A DNA stretch of 64,000 bases, taken from Mycobacterium senriense. Its GTDB lineage: Bacteria; Actinomycetota; Actinomycetes; Mycobacteriales; Mycobacteriaceae. The notes under the pieces are model-generated. The model had not been told where the DNA came from. It saw only the letters and a program-made list of their open reading frames with translations, and searched no databases. The DNA lies in NCBI RefSeq assembly GCF_019668465.1, contig NZ_AP024828.1, forward strand, positions 5,084,001 through 5,148,000, read 5' to 3'. Position numbers and translations under genes: made by a program. Below, one piece after another: positions 50,601 to 62,389 of the stretch (position 1 is the stretch's first letter; the number at the start of each line of letters is the position of its first letter).

Positions 50601-53600
50601 CAGCGGCAGCGCGTCGAGCACCACCACGGCCGAGGGCACCATGTAGCTCGGCAACCGCTCGCCGAGCTGGGTGCGAACCTCGGCCGGGTCGGCGGTTCCG
50701 GTCACGTAGCCGACCAGGCGCTTGTCGCCGGGGCGGTCCTCGCGGGCGATCACCGCCGCGTGCTCGACCCCGGACAGCGAGGCGAGGGCGGCCTGGATTT
50801 CGCCGAGTTCGATGCGGTAGCCGCGGATCTTGACCTGTTCGTCGGCGCGGCCCATGTATTGCAGCTGACCGTCGGCGCCCCAGCGCACCAGGTCGCCGGT
50901 GCGATACATCCGCGCACCCGGGGCCCCGTACGGGCATGCCACGAACCGCGTGGCCGACAGGCCCGCACGGCCGACATATCCGGCGGCCAGCCCGCCACCG
51001 GCGACGTACAGCTCACCGACCACCCCGACGGGCACCTGGCGCAACCAGCCGTCGAGCACGAAGAAGGCGAGGTTGGCCAGCGGCACACCGATGGGGCTGA
51101 CGTTGCGGTCGACGTCTTCGCCGACGATCTCCCGGAACGACGCGTGCACCGTCGTCTCGGTGATGCCATACATATTGATCATCCGGGGCAGACCCGGGTG
51201 ACGGTGCAGCCACGTCGACAACCGGTGCGGTTCCAGCGCCTCACCACCGAAAACCACCGTCTGCAACTTCAGCTGCTCACCCAATTCGGGCGCCAACGCG
51301 TCGGCGCTCTGCAACGCATAGAACGCCGACGGGGTCTGGCTCAGCACGCTGACCTGCTCGCGAACGAGCAACGCATGCAGGTCTTCAGCGGAGCGCACCA
51401 CCGCATCCGGCACCACGACCAGGCGTCCGCCGTACAGCAGTGAGCCGAAAACCTCCCATACCGAGAAGTCAAACGCCAGCGAATGACATTGCGTCCACAC
51501 CTGGCCCAACCCGAGTTGAGCATCCAGTGTCTCCAGCAACAACGTCACGTTGCTGTGCGGGATGGCGACGCCTTTAGGCGTGCCCGTGGTGCCCGAGGTG
51601 TAGATGATGTACGCGATGTTTTCCGGGGCCGGAACCGGCAGGGCCGTCGTCGGGTGGGTGGCCACGGCGGGGTCGTCGATGTCGACGATCAGGCCGTCGA
51701 ACCCGTCCAGCCGGGAACGCACCTCGGCGGTGGTCACCGCCGCGACCGGCGCGGCGTCGCCGAGCACGAACTCCAGGCGCGCCGCCGGCACGCCCGGGTC
51801 GATCGGCACGTAGGCCGCCCCGGTCTTGAGCACGGCGAAGATCGCCATCACCGCTTCGGCGGACCGCGGGATCACCACGGCCACCCGTTGCCCCGGGCCG
51901 GCACCCTGCTCCGTGAGCAGGTGCGCCAACCGGTTTGCCGACTCCTCGACCTCGCGGTAGGTCCACGACCGCTCGCCGCAGGTGATCGCCACCGCGTCGG
52001 CGGCGCGGGCCACCTGCGCGGCGAACATCGCCGGAATCGACGCCTGCCCACCCGGCCGGCGCGCCAGCATCGCCCGGTTGCCCCAGGCGTCGAGCCGCTC
52101 GTGCTCGGCGGCGTCGAGCAGATCGATCGACGAAAGTCGTTGTGCGGGATCGGCCGTCATGGTCGCCATCACCTGACGCAACCGCTCGATCAGCCTTTCG
52201 ACGACGGACGCCTCGAACACCTCGGTGTCGTACTCGACGCGCAGGCTCAGTTCGTGTCCCGGCGTGGCCACCACGGAAAGCGGGTAGTGGTTGAATTCGC
52301 GGCTGCTGAATTCGGTGACGGCCAATTCCTGGACGCCCAGCAACGCACCGGCATCGATCGGGTAGTTCTCGTACAAGAAGAGCGTGTCGAACAGTTGGTC
52401 GTGGCCGGTGACGCGGTGAATCTCGTTGAGCGCCAAGTGTTCATGTTCGAGAGTCTCGGCGTGGACGCGTTGCAGCTGCTCGAGCAGGTCGGCGACGGTG
52501 GTCGCGGCGGCGATGTTGGCCCGCACCGGAACGGTGTTGATCAACAAACCGACCATCGCGTCCGCGCCGGGCAGCTCGGTGGGCCGGCCCGAGACGGCGG
52601 TGCCGAAGGCCACGTCGTGCTGGCCAGTCAGCCAGGTCAGCAGCTGCGCCCACGCACCCTGCAGCACGGTGCTGACGGTGGTGCGGCTGGAGCGCGCCAA
52701 TTCGCTCAGGGCGCGGGTGGTGTCCGCCGACACCGTATAGCTGGCAACGGCACGCCGGCCGATCTTGCCCGGCGGCGCCACCAGCGTGGGTGCTTCGAAT
52801 CCGTCGAGCGCCTCGGCCCAGGCCGCTTGGGCGCCGGCTCGATCCTGAGCGGCGAGCCACATCAGGTAGCTGCGATACGACGGGGGCGCGGGTAGCCGCT
52901 CGCCGTAGTAGCCGGCGAACACCTCGCGCATCAGGACCGGCAACGACCAGCCGTCGATGACGATGTGGTGAATGGTGAGCAGGAACCGGTGCCGGTCGGG
53001 CGCGGTGCGGATCAACGCGGCCCGGAAGGCAGGCTGGCCGGCTAGGTCGCAGACCGCGGTGCGTTCGGCCGCGGACAGCTGCTCGACCTGTTCGTCGACG
53101 TCACCGCCGGTCAGCTCGACGTAGTTCCACGCCATCACCGGCTCGGCCGGAATGATCTGCACCGGCTCGCCGAATTCGTCGAGGAACCGGGCCGCCAGGT
53201 TGGGGTGGCGGTTGACGACGGTCTGCACCGCGTCGCGAAGCCGTTGTGAGTCAAGGGAACCGCTCACGGTGATGCCGAGCTGCACCGCGTAGAGGTCTTC
53301 GAGTTCCTGCGCGAAGCTGGTGTGGAAGAGCAACCCCTGCTGGACGGGGCTGAGCGGCAAGACGTCGGCGATCTGGTGCTGCCGGCAGAGCTCGTCGATC
53401 TGCTGCTGGTCCAGGCGGGCGGGCGCGATGTCGGACGGGGTCAACCCGCCGCCCCCGGCGCGCACGTGGGCGCAGATCCCGGTGAGGGCCTCAAACCACA
53501 ACTGGCTCAACCGGTTTACCTGGTCGTCGGTCAGCGCCGACGGTGCCCACCGCCAGTTGGCGTGCAGGTTCGGGCCGGCCTCGGTGTCCATGGTGCCCGC

Positions 53601-56600
53601 GTTGAGTTCCACGGTGTGCGCCAAGGGCATTGCCACCGCGGTGGCCACGGCGGCCGATGACAGGCTGTCCTCGCTGACGCGCCAAAGTTCCTCGGAGAGG
53701 TCGGCTCCCGCGGCCAACCGGCCCAGGTAGTTGAACCCGATCACCGGGTCGGGACCGTCCAGGTCGACTTCGGTGTTCAGGTAACGCAACAGCCCATAGG
53801 TCAGACCGTCGGGCAGGGTGCGCAGTTGCTCCTTGGCGTCCTTGATCACCGCTCCCAGCGCGGCGTCACCGGCGACCACCTTCGACCAGTTCAGCCCGCC
53901 GTTGATCGTCAGCGCCGCAGGGTATTTGGTGGTGAACCAGCCCACCGTGCGCGACAGGTCCACGCGCGAAGCCACCTCTTCGTGGCGGCCGTGGCCTTCG
54001 ATGTCGATGCCGATCGGGGCGGCTTCACCCAAGAATTCGGTGAACGCCAGCCCGAACGCGATCAGCAGAATGTCTTGCACCCCAGCGTGAAACGCCGCGG
54101 GCACCTCCCCCAGCAGCAGCCGGGTGGTGTCGACATCCAGCGACGCCGTCAACTGACCGGCGGTCGCGTAGGTGTCCTCGGCCTGCACCGCCGGCAGCGC
54201 CGCCGACGTGGCGGCCACCTGCCGCCACGCATCGGCCTGCGCGGTCACCGCCGGGCTCTGCGCGTAGTCGGCGAGCAGCGAAGACCAACGGGCAAAAGAC
54301 GTTCCGGGCGCAGGCAAGGCCACCGGCTGGGCGTTGTGAAGCTGGGCCCAGGCGATGTTGAGGTCTTCGATCAGGGTCCGCCACGAGACGCCGTCGACGG
54401 CAAGGTGATGAATGACCAACGCCAACTGGCTTGTCGCACTTGCCCACACCGCGCTCACCAGCGCCCCGTCGGCCACATTGAGCCGACCGCGGGCCTCGAT
54501 CAGTGCCGCGTCGGACAACGTGTCGACCACGCGCAGGCGGTCGTCGGCCTGCACCGAGCGCACCTCGGGTGCCTCCAGGGACCAGCCGCCGGCGCCGTCG
54601 TCCTGCACGCGCAGCCGCAGCATGGGATGACGATCCAGCAGCGCCTGCAGCACCGCCGCCACGTCGGTTTCGCTCACGCCGGCGGGAGCCGCCAGCACCA
54701 TGGTCTGGTTGAACTCGTCGATCGGGCCGTCGATGGTCTGCAGCCAGCGCATGATCGGGGTGGCCACCACCGGCCCGATCCCCTCGTCGGCCGCACCGAA
54801 CTCACCGTCGGCCGCCACCTCGGACACCCGCGCCAAGCGAGCGACCGTCTGCTCCACGAAAATGTCTCGCGGACGGCAGATCACGCCGGCCGTGCGGGCC
54901 CGCGACACCACCTGCATCGACAGGATGCTGTCGCCGCCGAGGTCGAAGAAGGAGTCGTCGACGCCGACGCGCTCCACCCCCAGCACCTGGGCGTAGATGT
55001 CGGCCAGGATCTCCTCGATCGCGTCGGCCGGGGCCCGATACTCGCTCGCGGCGTATTCGGGCGAGGGCAGGGCGCGTTTGTCGAGCTTGCCGTTGCCGGT
55101 CAACGGCAGGGTATCCAGCACCATCACCGCGGTCGGGACCATGTAGGGCGGAAGCTTGTCGGCCAGCGCGGCGCGCACGGCGGCGGGGTCGGCCGTTCCG
55201 GTGATGTAGCCCACCAGGCGCTTGTCGCCGGGGCGGTCCTCGCGGGCGATCACCGCGGCCTGGTCCACCCCGTCGAGTCCGGCCAGCACGGCCTGGATCT
55301 CGCCGAGTTCGATGCGGTAGCCGCGGATCTTGACCTGCTCGTCGGCGCGGCCCAGGTACTGCAGCTGTCCGTCGGGACCCCAGCAGACCAGGTCGCCGGT
55401 GCGGTACATCCGCGCGCCCGGACCGCCAAAGGGGTTGGCCACGAACCGCGACGCGGTCAGGCCGGCCCGGCGCACGTAGCCGTGCCCGACGCCGCGACCC
55501 GCCAGGTACAACTCGCCGACCACGCCGGCGGGCACCGGCTGCAGCCACTTGTCGAGCACGAACATGGCCGCGCCGGCTATCGGGGAGCCGATCGGCACCA
55601 CCGGCGATCCGGGCACCAGCGGCATGCTGATCGATGCGCACACCGTGGTCTCGGTCGGACCATAGGCGTCGAGCATCACCCGCCCGGGCGCCGCCCACCG
55701 ATCGACGACGTCGGTCGGGCAGGCCTCACCGGCCACCACCAGCGCCGTGGCCTCCAGGCCTTCGGCCGGCAGCATCGCCACCGCCGACGGGGTCTGGGTA
55801 AGCACGCTGACTTTCTCCGCGACCAGCAGGTCGTGCAGATCGGCCGGCGAGGACGCCACCGATTCGGGCACGATCAGCAGCCGCCGACCGCGCAGCAGGG
55901 CGCCGTAGATCTCCCACACCGAGAAGTCGAACGCCGAGGAGTGGCATTGCGTCCACACGTTCCCCTTGGGCAATCCTGCGTCGAGCGACTCGATCAGCCA
56001 CGCGACGTTGAAGTGAGGAATCGCAACGCCTTTGGGGGTTCCGGTGGTTCCGGAGGTGTAGATGATGTACGCGGTGTTCTCGGGAGCGGGCAGCCGCAGG
56101 GCGGTGTCGGGCTGGCTGTCGATGGCCGGATCGTGCACATCGACGACCAGGACGTCATGGTCGTCCAGCCGCGAGCGCAGCTCCGCCGTGGTGATCACCG
56201 CACTGGGTGCCGCGTCTTCAAGCACGAAGTCCATCCGCGACGACGCGTGCGCCGGATCGATCGGCACGTACGCCGCCCCGGTCTTAAGCACCGCCAGCAT
56301 CGAAACGATCGCGTCGGCACACCTGGGGAACAGCACTGCCACACAGTCCCCGGGGCCGACTCCGCGGTCGGCGAGCAGATGGCCCAACCGGTTGGAGGCC
56401 GCGTCGAGTTCCGCGTATGTCATGGAGCGGCCGTCGAATGTCACCGCTAACGCGTCAGGCGTGCTCTGCACGTGCTCGGCGAATGCCTGGGGAATCGACA
56501 CGGGTGCGGGCACGGGCTCGTGCAGTGCCGGCCGGTTGCTCCACTCGTCCAGGAGAGCCGGCTCGTCCGGGGCCAGGAGATCGATCGACGACAGCGGCCG

Positions 56601-57863
56601 TTCCGGGTCGGCGGTCATCTCCTCCAGGATCCGCTGCAGCCTGCCCGCCAGGTCGGCAACACCGAAGCCGGCGAACGGCTGGCCCGGGCCCGCGGTGCTG
56701 AGGAATAGCTGGTCACCGGCGCCGAGGAAGAACAGGCCGAAGTGCCCGACCGGGCCATGGTTCGTGTACGACGCGGTCGCCGGGGAGCCGGCGAGGTCCA
56801 GCGTCAGCCGGGACGGGATGAAGTTGATCCCGACCCGATTCGGCGCTTGCCGCAGCCCGTCGCCCTCGAGGGTGTGCACCGGAAAGCGCTGGTGACGCAG
56901 GAGTTCACGGATCCGGGTGTCGACGTGCTTGCAGAAATCGGCGACGGTCGATTGCGGCTCCGTCGCCAGGACCAGCGGCACCACGCCGGCGAGCATCGCG
57001 GGAAGCGTTTTCGACTCCGGCCGCACGCGCCGGCTGACCGGGAAGTCGAGCGCCACCTCCGAGCCGCTACCGGACCACCCGCGCACCAGCAGGGCGCAAG
57101 CGGCGGTGGTGACCGAAAAGCGCCTGATGGCAAGCTTTTTCGACAGCTCCTTGATGCGGTTGGCAACCGAGGGGTCCAACTGTACGGATGCGGACGGCGA
57201 GTAATGGTCGCGCTCGCCGACGGCGTCGGGCAGGCGATCCACCGGTCCGCTCTCCGGCGGCAGGTGCTCGCTCCAATAGGCCTTGTCTTCGGCGTAGTCC
57301 TCGGAGGCTTCGTACCCCGACTCCAGGTCCACCAAGTCCTGCACCGAGCCGAAGTAGGCGTCGGGAATCGGCTTTCCGGCCACCATCGCGGAGTAAATGG
57401 TCGCAACCCGGCGGCAAACAAGGGCCATGCCCAGACCGTCGATGGCGATGTGGTGGCAGCAACCAAACAAATAGAATTCGTCGGGCCCTGTTTGAAACAG
57501 CACGAATTTGAACAGTTGGCCGTTCAACGCCATCGGGGTGTGCTGGATGGACGAAGCCCTTTCGCGGGCTTCCTGCACGGGGTCCGCCGCGCTCCTCAGG
57601 TCGTCGAACGTCAGCTCGACCAGCGGGTAGTCGACCGGCTTCTGCACGACCTGGCCGTCGACCTCGAAGAACGAGACCCTGCCCGGCTCGGCCTCGCCGA
57701 CCGCCTGGGTAATCGCCTGCTCGAGCGCATCACGATGGACGATGCCGTCGATTCTGACCAGGAGACCGAGCTGCCATTGCGTGCCGGCGAATCCGGCTTC
57801 TTGGGACAGCCAGATATCGAGCTGCCCGCGCGTTAGCGGAAGTGCCCGATCTTCCCTCTCCAT
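47625..57863 (-). CDS. mps1: NRPS Mps1: starter C plus modules 1-2 of GPL peptide
   Basis: 3412 residues; ATG 57863 with GGGGGAG upstream and [20 protein letters not shown] as start, 49 bases after mbtH. Order: starter C1 (HHIAIDGLG, acyl transfer to Phe), A1 (core at ~604), T1 (~974), E1 ([11 protein letters not shown], ~1152), C2 (HHIVIDGWS, ~1635), A2 (~2093), T2 (~2475), E2 (~2652), C3 (HHIVLDGWS, ~3133). Pocket residues aligned to GrsA: A1 D-F-W-T-V-A-A-V-C (Phe type), A2 D-F-W-S-V-G-M-V-H (Thr type, Ser where Asn is usual). It builds acyl-D-Phe-D-alloThr on carrier proteins. The frame is intact over 10.2 kb. Confidence 0.95.
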   Translation of the reverse strand: MEREDRALPLTRGQLDIWLSQEAGFAGTQWQLGLLVRIDGIVHRDALEQAITQAVGEAEPGRVSFFEVDGQVVQKPVDYPLVELTFDDLRSAADPVQEARERASSIQHTPMALNGQLFKFVLFQTGPDEFYLFGCCHHIAIDGLGMALVCRRVATIYSAMVAGKPIPDAYFGSVQDLVDLESGYEASEDYAEDKAYWSEHLPPESGPVDRLPDAVGERDHYSPSASVQLDPSVANRIKELSKKLAIRRFSVTTAACALLVRGWSGSGSEVALDFPVSRRVRPESKTLPAMLAGVVPLVLATEPQSTVADFCKHVDTRIRELLRHQRFPVHTLEGDGLRQAPNRVGINFIPSRLTLDLAGSPATASYTNHGPVGHFGLFFLGAGDQLFLSTAGPGQPFAGFGVADLAGRLQRILEEMTADPERPLSSIDLLAPDEPALLDEWSNRPALHEPVPAPVSIPQAFAEHVQSTPDALAVTFDGRSMTYAELDAASNRLGHLLADRGVGPGDCVAVLFPRCADAIVSMLAVLKTGAAYVPIDPAHASSRMDFVLEDAAPSAVITTAELRSRLDDHDVLVVDVHDPAIDSQPDTALRLPAPENTAYIIYTSGTTGTPKGVAIPHFNVAWLIESLDAGLPKGNVWTQCHSSAFDFSVWEIYGALLRGRRLLIVPESVASSPADLHDLLVAEKVSVLTQTPSAVAMLPAEGLEATALVVAGEACPTDVVDRWAAPGRVMLDAYGPTETTVCASISMPLVPGSPVVPIGSPIAGAAMFVLDKWLQPVPAGVVGELYLAGRGVGHGYVRRAGLTASRFVANPFGGPGARMYRTGDLVCWGPDGQLQYLGRADEQVKIRGYRIELGEIQAVLAGLDGVDQAAVIAREDRPGDKRLVGYITGTADPAAVRAALADKLPPYMVPTAVMVLDTLPLTGNGKLDKRALPSPEYAASEYRAPADAIEEILADIYAQVLGVERVGVDDSFFDLGGDSILSMQVVSRARTAGVICRPRDIFVEQTVARLARVSEVAADGEFGAADEGIGPVVATPIMRWLQTIDGPIDEFNQTMVLAAPAGVSETDVAAVLQALLDRHPMLRLRVQDDGAGGWSLEAPEVRSVQADDRLRVVDTLSDAALIEARGRLNVADGALVSAVWASATSQLALVIHHLAVDGVSWRTLIEDLNIAWAQLHNAQPVALPAPGTSFARWSSLLADYAQSPAVTAQADAWRQVAATSAALPAVQAEDTYATAGQLTASLDVDTTRLLLGEVPAAFHAGVQDILLIAFGLAFTEFLGEAAPIGIDIEGHGRHEEVASRVDLSRTVGWFTTKYPAALTINGGLNWSKVVAGDAALGAVIKDAKEQLRTLPDGLTYGLLRYLNTEVDLDGPDPVIGFNYLGRLAAGADLSEELWRVSEDSLSSAAVATAVAMPLAHTVELNAGTMDTEAGPNLHANWRWAPSALTDDQVNRLSQLWFEALTGICAHVRAGGGGLTPSDIAPARLDQQQIDELCRQHQIADVLPLSPVQQGLLFHTSFAQELEDLYAVQLGITVSGSLDSQRLRDAVQTVVNRHPNLAARFLDEFGEPVQIIPAEPVMAWNYVELTGGDVDEQVEQLSAAERTAVCDLAGQPAFRAALIRTAPDRHRFLLTIHHIVIDGWSLPVLMREVFAGYYGERLPAPPSYRSYLMWLAAQDRAGAQAAWAEALDGFEAPTLVAPPGKIGRRAVASYTVSADTTRALSELARSSRTTVSTVLQGAWAQLLTWLTGQHDVAFGTAVSGRPTELPGADAMVGLLINTVPVRANIAAATTVADLLEQLQRVHAETLEHEHLALNEIHRVTGHDQLFDTLFLYENYPIDAGALLGVQELAVTEFSSREFNHYPLSVVATPGHELSLRVEYDTEVFEASVVERLIERLRQVMATMTADPAQRLSSIDLLDAAEHERLDAWGNRAMLARRPGGQASIPAMFAAQVARAADAVAITCGERSWTYREVEESANRLAHLLTEQGAGPGQRVAVVIPRSAEAVMAIFAVLKTGAAYVPIDPGVPAARLEFVLGDAAPVAAVTTAEVRSRLDGFDGLIVDIDDPAVATHPTTALPVPAPENIAYIIYTSGTTGTPKGVAIPHSNVTLLLETLDAQLGLGQVWTQCHSLAFDFSVWEVFGSLLYGGRLVVVPDAVVRSAEDLHALLVREQVSVLSQTPSAFYALQSADALAPELGEQLKLQTVVFGGEALEPHRLSTWLHRHPGLPRMINMYGITETTVHASFREIVGEDVDRNVSPIGVPLANLAFFVLDGWLRQVPVGVVGELYVAGGGLAAGYVGRAGLSATRFVACPYGAPGARMYRTGDLVRWGADGQLQYMGRADEQVKIRGYRIELGEIQAALASLSGVEHAAVIAREDRPGDKRLVGYVTGTADPAEVRTQLGERLPSYMVPSAVVVLDALPLTVNGKLDTRALPAPEYQDADRYRAPVSAIEEILAGIYAQVLGVERVGVDDSFFDLGGDSILSMQVVARARAAGVVCRPRDVFVEQTVAKLARVATVASGNDEVDEGLGAVVATPIMRWLQNMDGPVEQFNQTMVLTAPAEVTFDDVPVVVQALLDRHAMLRMRVEDDGVGGWSLDVPEAGSVQAGDCVESVDVLSEAALVDARSRLNLADGVLLRAVWATATNQLALIIHHLAVDGVSWRTLIEDLNIAWAQHHSGQQVALPVGGTSFARWSSLLDEYARRPEVVERLEEWRQVAAIPAVLPEAQPEDTYVTAGQLSASLDVETTRLLLGEVPAAFHAGVQDILLIAFGLAWTQFVGTGAPIAIDVEGHGRNEELGPQVDLSRTVGWFTAKYPVSLRIGGLSWGQVVGGDAALGGLIKDAKEQLRALPDGLTYGLLRYLNPEAALDGSDPVIGFNYLGRLAGGAAELSADLWQLDPDSFALAGAAGAVALPLPHTVELNAGTMDTADGPHLQANWTWARSALDEKQIGRLSELWFDALAGICAHVRNGGGGLTPSDIAPARLSQRDLDELQQQYQIADVLPLTPLQQGLLFHTGTAQGGEDLYAVQLDISVTGAVDPERLRKAVHTVITRHPNVVASFSEDFAEPVQVMTTDPALAWQYVELDTDGDIAEQIERLSTAERVAVCDLAGQPPFRGALIRTAENTYRFVLTNHHIVLDGWSKPLLLQEIFASYFGVRLPAPVPYRNFITWLSEQDRAAAQAAWREVLAGFDTPTLVGPSGRMALGPRGVAEFHVSADTSRLLGELARSCRTTVSTVLQAAWAQLLMWLTGQHDVVFGTAVSGRPTELAGSEAMVGLLINTVPVRATIGAETTIADLLDQLQRTYTNTLDHQHLALNDIHRVTGHDLIFDTMFVYENYPLDTAALSAVDELTITGFTNREYNHYPLSVQAVPGHEIGLRVEFDTDVFGEARIDKLVERFKRVLEAMTVDLEEQS

Positions 57864-57912
57864 CGACTCCCCCAAGTCTCCACCGCCACCACCCGCCCCG
57901 TACCCAGGCTGC

Positions 57913-58143
57913 TTATTCGTCAAAACCCCGGCCCGTTGCGAGCTTGTCGCGCAGGCTCTTCGGCCGAATGTCAGGCCAGTGCTGCTCGATGTACTCCAAA
58001 CACGAGGCTCGGTCGGCTTCGCCGTGGACGACTCGCCAGCCGGCTGGAACATCGGCGAAGGCCGGCCACAAGCTGTGTTGCTCCTCGTCGTTCACAAGGA
58101 CGAAAAAGCTGCCGTTGTCGTCGTCGAATGGGTTGATGCTCAC
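57913..58143 (-). CDS. mbtH: MbtH-like NRPS accessory protein
   Basis: 76 residues from GTG 58143 with GGAGAATT just before it; the longer frame upstream lacks family similarity. [20 protein letters not shown], then [20 protein letters not shown] and [17 protein letters not shown] show the conserved Trp and Pro residues of MbtH proteins. MbtH proteins bind and activate adenylation domains of NRPSs. It leads the leftward operon before mps1. Confidence 0.95.
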   Translation of the reverse strand: MSINPFDDDNGSFFVLVNDEEQHSLWPAFADVPAGWRVVHGEADRASCLEYIEQHWPDIRPKSLRDKLATGRGFDE

Positions 58144-58821
58144 AATTCTCCAGGATGCATAGTGGACATGAGTGGAACAGGTCCAAACCATAGTTGAGCC
58201 CTAGATCGCTCGCCCGTGGTTTGGTTAAAGTCCCTGGTGACCCAGAAGGCGTTGATGCCATCCAGTGATTGGTGTGCGGCGGGGCCCCGATGCCCCAAAT
58301 TCGCAGCAGTGACCTGCGTCAATGGCGTTGGCTGCGAAATTTCGCTATTGGAGCAGGCACGTCCTTCAGGCCGATGAAGTTATTGTGCTTGTCGCCACAC
58401 AGCCTAGCCGAAGCCACAGAGCCGGGAAAATCACCCAGATACGAAAGCGACCCGGCTACGGTGACGAACCTTGAACCGTCTGCGCCTGTGACACGTGCCG
58501 TGTGTTGTGCTTAGGTGGCGATGCGGCGTCGCGGGGGTCCTCGGGCGGATTCGCGATCAGCGCGACGTCGTTAAACGCCGTAGGCATTACGATCCCGCAA
58601 CGCGTTCGCAAAGCACCGATGCGGAAGCGACTGGCGTGGTTTACTCATCAAGACCTGGTCGCGCTCCCTGGGGGCGGGACTCGCAAGAGGTGACAAAAAA
58701 ACGACTGGTCGGCGACGGGCCCAGCATTCGGAGCCGTGTCGCCTGGCGCGTTGCGACCGGTGTGTAGTTGCATGGTCGGGAGCGAACACCGAGCGGGCGC
58801 GACACGGCTGAAGGGGGTGCA
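58144..58821. promoter_or_regulatory. Divergent intergenic region of the GPL locus
   Basis: 678 bases between the mbtH and mmpS4 starts with no gene-like frame. It must hold the promoters for both synthesis and export units. I see no confident -35/-10 pair. A 5-bp dyad ACACG-TGC-CGTGT lies near 58491-58503. Confidence 0.6.
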
Positions 58822-59409
58822 GTGGTCAATTCGGATGTCCGGGCCCGGCCTGACAACACCATCGCGGAAGGACGAGACATTAGCCAACGTCGTTTCCTAG
58901 GCTTTGGTCGTCGATCTTCAACGGCACCCGCGCAGCGAAGCGGCTCTCAGCCGACGCGCACGAAAAAGGGTCCTGGGTTGTTCAGCTTCCTGGGCCGGCT
59001 GTGGATCCCGCTGGTCATCGTGGCGGTCGTTGTCGCTGGAGGTATGACAGTCTCGCGGTTGCACGGCGTCTTCGGTTCCGAGAAGCGCCCGTCATATGCC
59101 GAATCCAGGCAGCAGGACACCAAACCGTTCAACCCCAAGCACGTGAAGTATGAGGTCTTCGGCCCCGCCGGGTCGACGGCCGACATCAGCTACTTTGACG
59201 CCAACGGCGAGCCGAACCACATCAACGGTATCGAGTTGCCGTGGTCGTTCGACATCTCGACGACGCTGCCATCGATCGTGGGAAATGTGGTCGCGCAAGG
59301 TAATAGCGATAGTCTCGGCTGCCGCATCGTGGTCGACGGTGTCGTCAAAGCCGAGAGGATCTCGCACGAATTGAACGCCTTCACCTACTGCGTGTTGACG
59401 GCCACATGA
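58822..59409 (+). CDS. mmpS4: MmpS-family accessory membrane protein
   Basis: 195 residues, GTG at 58822 behind AAGGGGG. A polar basic N-terminus (~65 residues) is followed by one membrane helix ([20 protein letters not shown]) and a periplasmic MmpS domain ([48 protein letters not shown]). MmpS4 supports assembly of GPL synthesis and export complexes with MmpL4. It overlaps mmpL4a by 4 bases. The N-terminal tail is longer than in typical MmpS proteins of ~140 residues. Confidence 0.93.
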   Translation: MVNSDVRARPDNTIAEGRDISQRRFLGFGRRSSTAPAQRSGSQPTRTKKGPGLFSFLGRLWIPLVIVAVVVAGGMTVSRLHGVFGSEKRPSYAESRQQDTKPFNPKHVKYEVFGPAGSTADISYFDANGEPNHINGIELPWSFDISTTLPSIVGNVVAQGNSDSLGCRIVVDGVVKAERISHELNAFTYCVLTAT

Positions 59410-62300
59410 GTACCCACCACCAACTGGAAACCCAGCCGGCCGCGCGACCACGGATAGCGCGGATCATCCACCGCCTCTCGGTTCCCATCATCTTGGGCTG
59501 GCTGGGGATCGCCGTCCTGCTCAGCGTCAGCGTCCCGCCACTGGACAAGGTCGAGGCCGAGCACGCGGTCTCGCTGAGCCCGTTGGGCGCACCGTCCTTC
59601 AAGGCCATGGAGCGCCTCGGCCAGGACTTCCACGAGACCAACTCCGGCGCTCTGGCGATGATCCTGCTGGAGGGCCAGCAGCAACTCGGCGACGAGGCGC
59701 ACACGTATTACGACCGCTTGGTCACGCTTCTGGAAAACGACCACGCGCATGTGCAGCACGTCCAGAACTTCTGGGGCGACCCGCTGACCCGCGGCGCCGC
59801 GCAAAGCCAGGACGGTAAGGCCGCATACGTACAGGTGAACCTGAACGGTAACCAGGGCGCGGCCGCGGGTGACGCGTCCGTGGCGGCCGTTCGAAAGATC
59901 GTGCAGGAGGCTTCGCCCCCGCCGGGATTAAAGGTCTACGTGACCGGGCCCGCACCCATCATCGCGGACATGAATATCGCCGGTCAGCAGAGCATCATGC
60001 TGGTTACGCTGGTCAGCCTTGCCGTGATCTTCCTGACGTTGCTGCTCGTCTATCGCTCGATTGTCACGGTCATTCTTTTGTTGCTGATCGTCGGCCTTGA
60101 ATTGCAGATCGCGCGCGGAATGGTCGCGCTGATCGGCCACCTCGGGTTGGTCGGCCTTACCACTTTTGCCGTCAACCTGCTGGTCGCCGCTGTTATTGCG
60201 ACGGGTACCGACTACGGCATTTTCTTCGTCGGCCGATATCAAGAGGCGCGGGATGCGGGCGAAAGCCGAGAAGAGGCCTTCTACACCACATTCAACGGTG
60301 TCGCCAAGGTCGTTTTGGCATCCGGGTTGACCATCGCCGGCGCGGTGCTCTGCCTCAGCTTCACCCGACTTCCTTTTTTCCAGCCGCTGGGTATCCCCTG
60401 CGCCGTCGGTATCTCCGTCGCGGTCCTGGTCGCGATAACGCTGGGCCCGGCCCTTCTGGCCGCCGGAGCCCGGTTCGGTCTGTTCGACCCACGGCGTGCA
60501 CTCTCGACCCGCAGGTGGCGACGGATCGGTACGGCCGTCGTGCGGTGGCCGGCGCCCATCCTCATCGCCTCGCTGGCCGTCTCGCTGATCGGGCTGTTGA
60601 CGCTGCCGAATTACAAGCCCAGTTACGACGACCAGAAATTCATTCCGGACCGCATTCCCGCCAACGTGGGGTATGCGGCCGCGGCCCGGCACTTCCCCGG
60701 CCAGCGCATGTCGATGCCCGAAATTCTCTTGATCGAGACCGATCATGACTTGCGTAACCCGACGGACATGCTCGTCCTCAATAAACTCGCCAAGGGCGTG
60801 CTGGCGGTCCCCGGAATCGCGACGGTGCAGACCGTGACCCGCCCCGAGGGAGCGCCCCTGCAGCACACGACGATTCCTTGGATCATCAGCATGGGTCAGG
60901 CGAGCCAGATGCAGAACATGGCTTTCCAAAAAGACCGCATGAACGACATGCTCACCCAGGCCAACGAGCTGGGAAAGATGATCGGCCTCATGCAGCACAT
61001 GCTGGACCTGATGAAAGAGCTCGTCGCCACGACGCACCACATGGTCGGGACGACGCATGAAATGCAGGACATCACATCAGATTTGCGCGATCACATTTCC
61101 GACTTCGAGGATTTCTGGCGCCCGCTCCGCAGCTACTTCTACTGGGAAAAGCACTGTTACGACATCCCGATCTGCTTCTCGCTGCGATCCATCTTCGATA
61201 CGCTCGATGGCGTTGACCTGATCAGCGACAAACTGGGCGACCTGGTGAAGGACCTCGATCAGCTGGATGCGGTCCTGCCGCAGCTGGTCATGCAGATCCC
61301 GCCCATGATCGAAACCATGTCGGGCATGCGCACCATGATGCTGACCATGCACAGCACCATGTCCGGCGTCATGGGCCAAATGGATTCGAGCGCAAAGGAT
61401 CCCAGCGTCATGGGACAGGCGTTCGACGCCTCCAAGAACGACGATTCCTTCTACCTGCCGCCCGGGATCATCAATGGGTCCGAGTCGTTCAAGCGGATCG
61501 AGAAGGTGTTCATGTCGCCGGACGGCAAGGACGTCCGTCTGCTCATCTCCCAGCGGGGCGACCCGTCGACGCCCGATGGCCTCAATCGGGTCGAACAGAT
61601 CAAGACGGCGGCCGAGGAATCGCTCAAGGGCACTCCCCTGGAAAACGCCAAGATCTATTTGACCGGTACCGCGGCGATTACCAAAGATCTGGTGGACGGA
61701 TCCATGTTCGATCTTTTGATCGCCGGCGTATCCGCGATCTGCCTCATTTTCATCATCATGCTGATCATGACGCGAAGCTTCATTGCCGCCATGGTCATCG
61801 TCGGCACGGTTCTGCTATCGCTCGGTGCGTCCTTCGGGTTGTCCGTGCTGGTCTGGCAGTACTTGCTGCACATGCAACTGCACTGGAGTGTGCTTTCCAC
61901 CTCCGTGATCGTGCTGTTGGCGGTGGGCTCCGACTACAACTTGCTATTGGTCTCCCGCATGAAGGAGGAGTTGGCTGCCGGGATCCACACGGGCATCATC
62001 CGCGCCATGGCCGGTACCGGAAAGGTCGTGACGAACGCCGGCTTGGTGTTCGCGTTCACCATGGCCTCGATGGGGGTCAGCGAGCTGCGCAGCATCGGCC
62101 AGGTGGGCACGACGATCGGCATCGGCTTGATATTCGACACGTTGATCGTGCGGGCATTCATGACGCCGTCCGTCGCCGCATTGCTGGGACGCTGGTTCTG
62201 GTGGCCACAATTGGTGCGCCCCCGCCCGGCCAGCACGATGCTGCGGCACACCGGGCCCCGTCCGTTGGTGCGTTCACTGCTCCTGAAGCAGCCGCAGTAA
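59406..62300 (+). CDS. mmpL4a: MmpL-family RND transporter, first GPL exporter
   Basis: 964 residues. MmpL proteins move lipids across the inner membrane using proton force. One N-terminal TM ([20 protein letters not shown]) precedes a periplasmic domain, then two SSD-like TM bundles. The proton-relay Asp-Tyr pairs are in [15 protein letters not shown] and [16 protein letters not shown] long periplasmic coiled insert around residues 500-680 is rich in Met and His ([37 protein letters not shown]). It is the equivalent of tmtpA. ATGA overlap with mmpS4. Confidence 0.96.
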   Translation: MSTHHQLETQPAARPRIARIIHRLSVPIILGWLGIAVLLSVSVPPLDKVEAEHAVSLSPLGAPSFKAMERLGQDFHETNSGALAMILLEGQQQLGDEAHTYYDRLVTLLENDHAHVQHVQNFWGDPLTRGAAQSQDGKAAYVQVNLNGNQGAAAGDASVAAVRKIVQEASPPPGLKVYVTGPAPIIADMNIAGQQSIMLVTLVSLAVIFLTLLLVYRSIVTVILLLLIVGLELQIARGMVALIGHLGLVGLTTFAVNLLVAAVIATGTDYGIFFVGRYQEARDAGESREEAFYTTFNGVAKVVLASGLTIAGAVLCLSFTRLPFFQPLGIPCAVGISVAVLVAITLGPALLAAGARFGLFDPRRALSTRRWRRIGTAVVRWPAPILIASLAVSLIGLLTLPNYKPSYDDQKFIPDRIPANVGYAAAARHFPGQRMSMPEILLIETDHDLRNPTDMLVLNKLAKGVLAVPGIATVQTVTRPEGAPLQHTTIPWIISMGQASQMQNMAFQKDRMNDMLTQANELGKMIGLMQHMLDLMKELVATTHHMVGTTHEMQDITSDLRDHISDFEDFWRPLRSYFYWEKHCYDIPICFSLRSIFDTLDGVDLISDKLGDLVKDLDQLDAVLPQLVMQIPPMIETMSGMRTMMLTMHSTMSGVMGQMDSSAKDPSVMGQAFDASKNDDSFYLPPGIINGSESFKRIEKVFMSPDGKDVRLLISQRGDPSTPDGLNRVEQIKTAAEESLKGTPLENAKIYLTGTAAITKDLVDGSMFDLLIAGVSAICLIFIIMLIMTRSFIAAMVIVGTVLLSLGASFGLSVLVWQYLLHMQLHWSVLSTSVIVLLAVGSDYNLLLVSRMKEELAAGIHTGIIRAMAGTGKVVTNAGLVFAFTMASMGVSELRSIGQVGTTIGIGLIFDTLIVRAFMTPSVAALLGRWFWWPQLVRPRPASTMLRHTGPRPLVRSLLLKQPQ

Positions 62301-62389
62301 GTGGCGGCTTTCCGCTTCAAAATGGGAACAGCGACCTTGGGGAACACTGTGACACAGGGCAATAACGTCGCCGGCCTGTCGAGGGCTTT

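Noticed and set aside
48465..51443. Antisense frame of ~990 codons inside mps1
   Set aside because: Same reason as for mps2; mirror of an NRPS coding sequence.
53826..56450. Antisense frame of ~870 codons inside mps1
   Set aside because: No recognisable domain and opposite to clear A, T, E and C motifs.
39979..57863. Repeated blocks in the NRPS genes as a CRISPR or satellite array
   Set aside because: The repeats are long homologous domain segments at module spacing, not short direct repeats with unique spacers.
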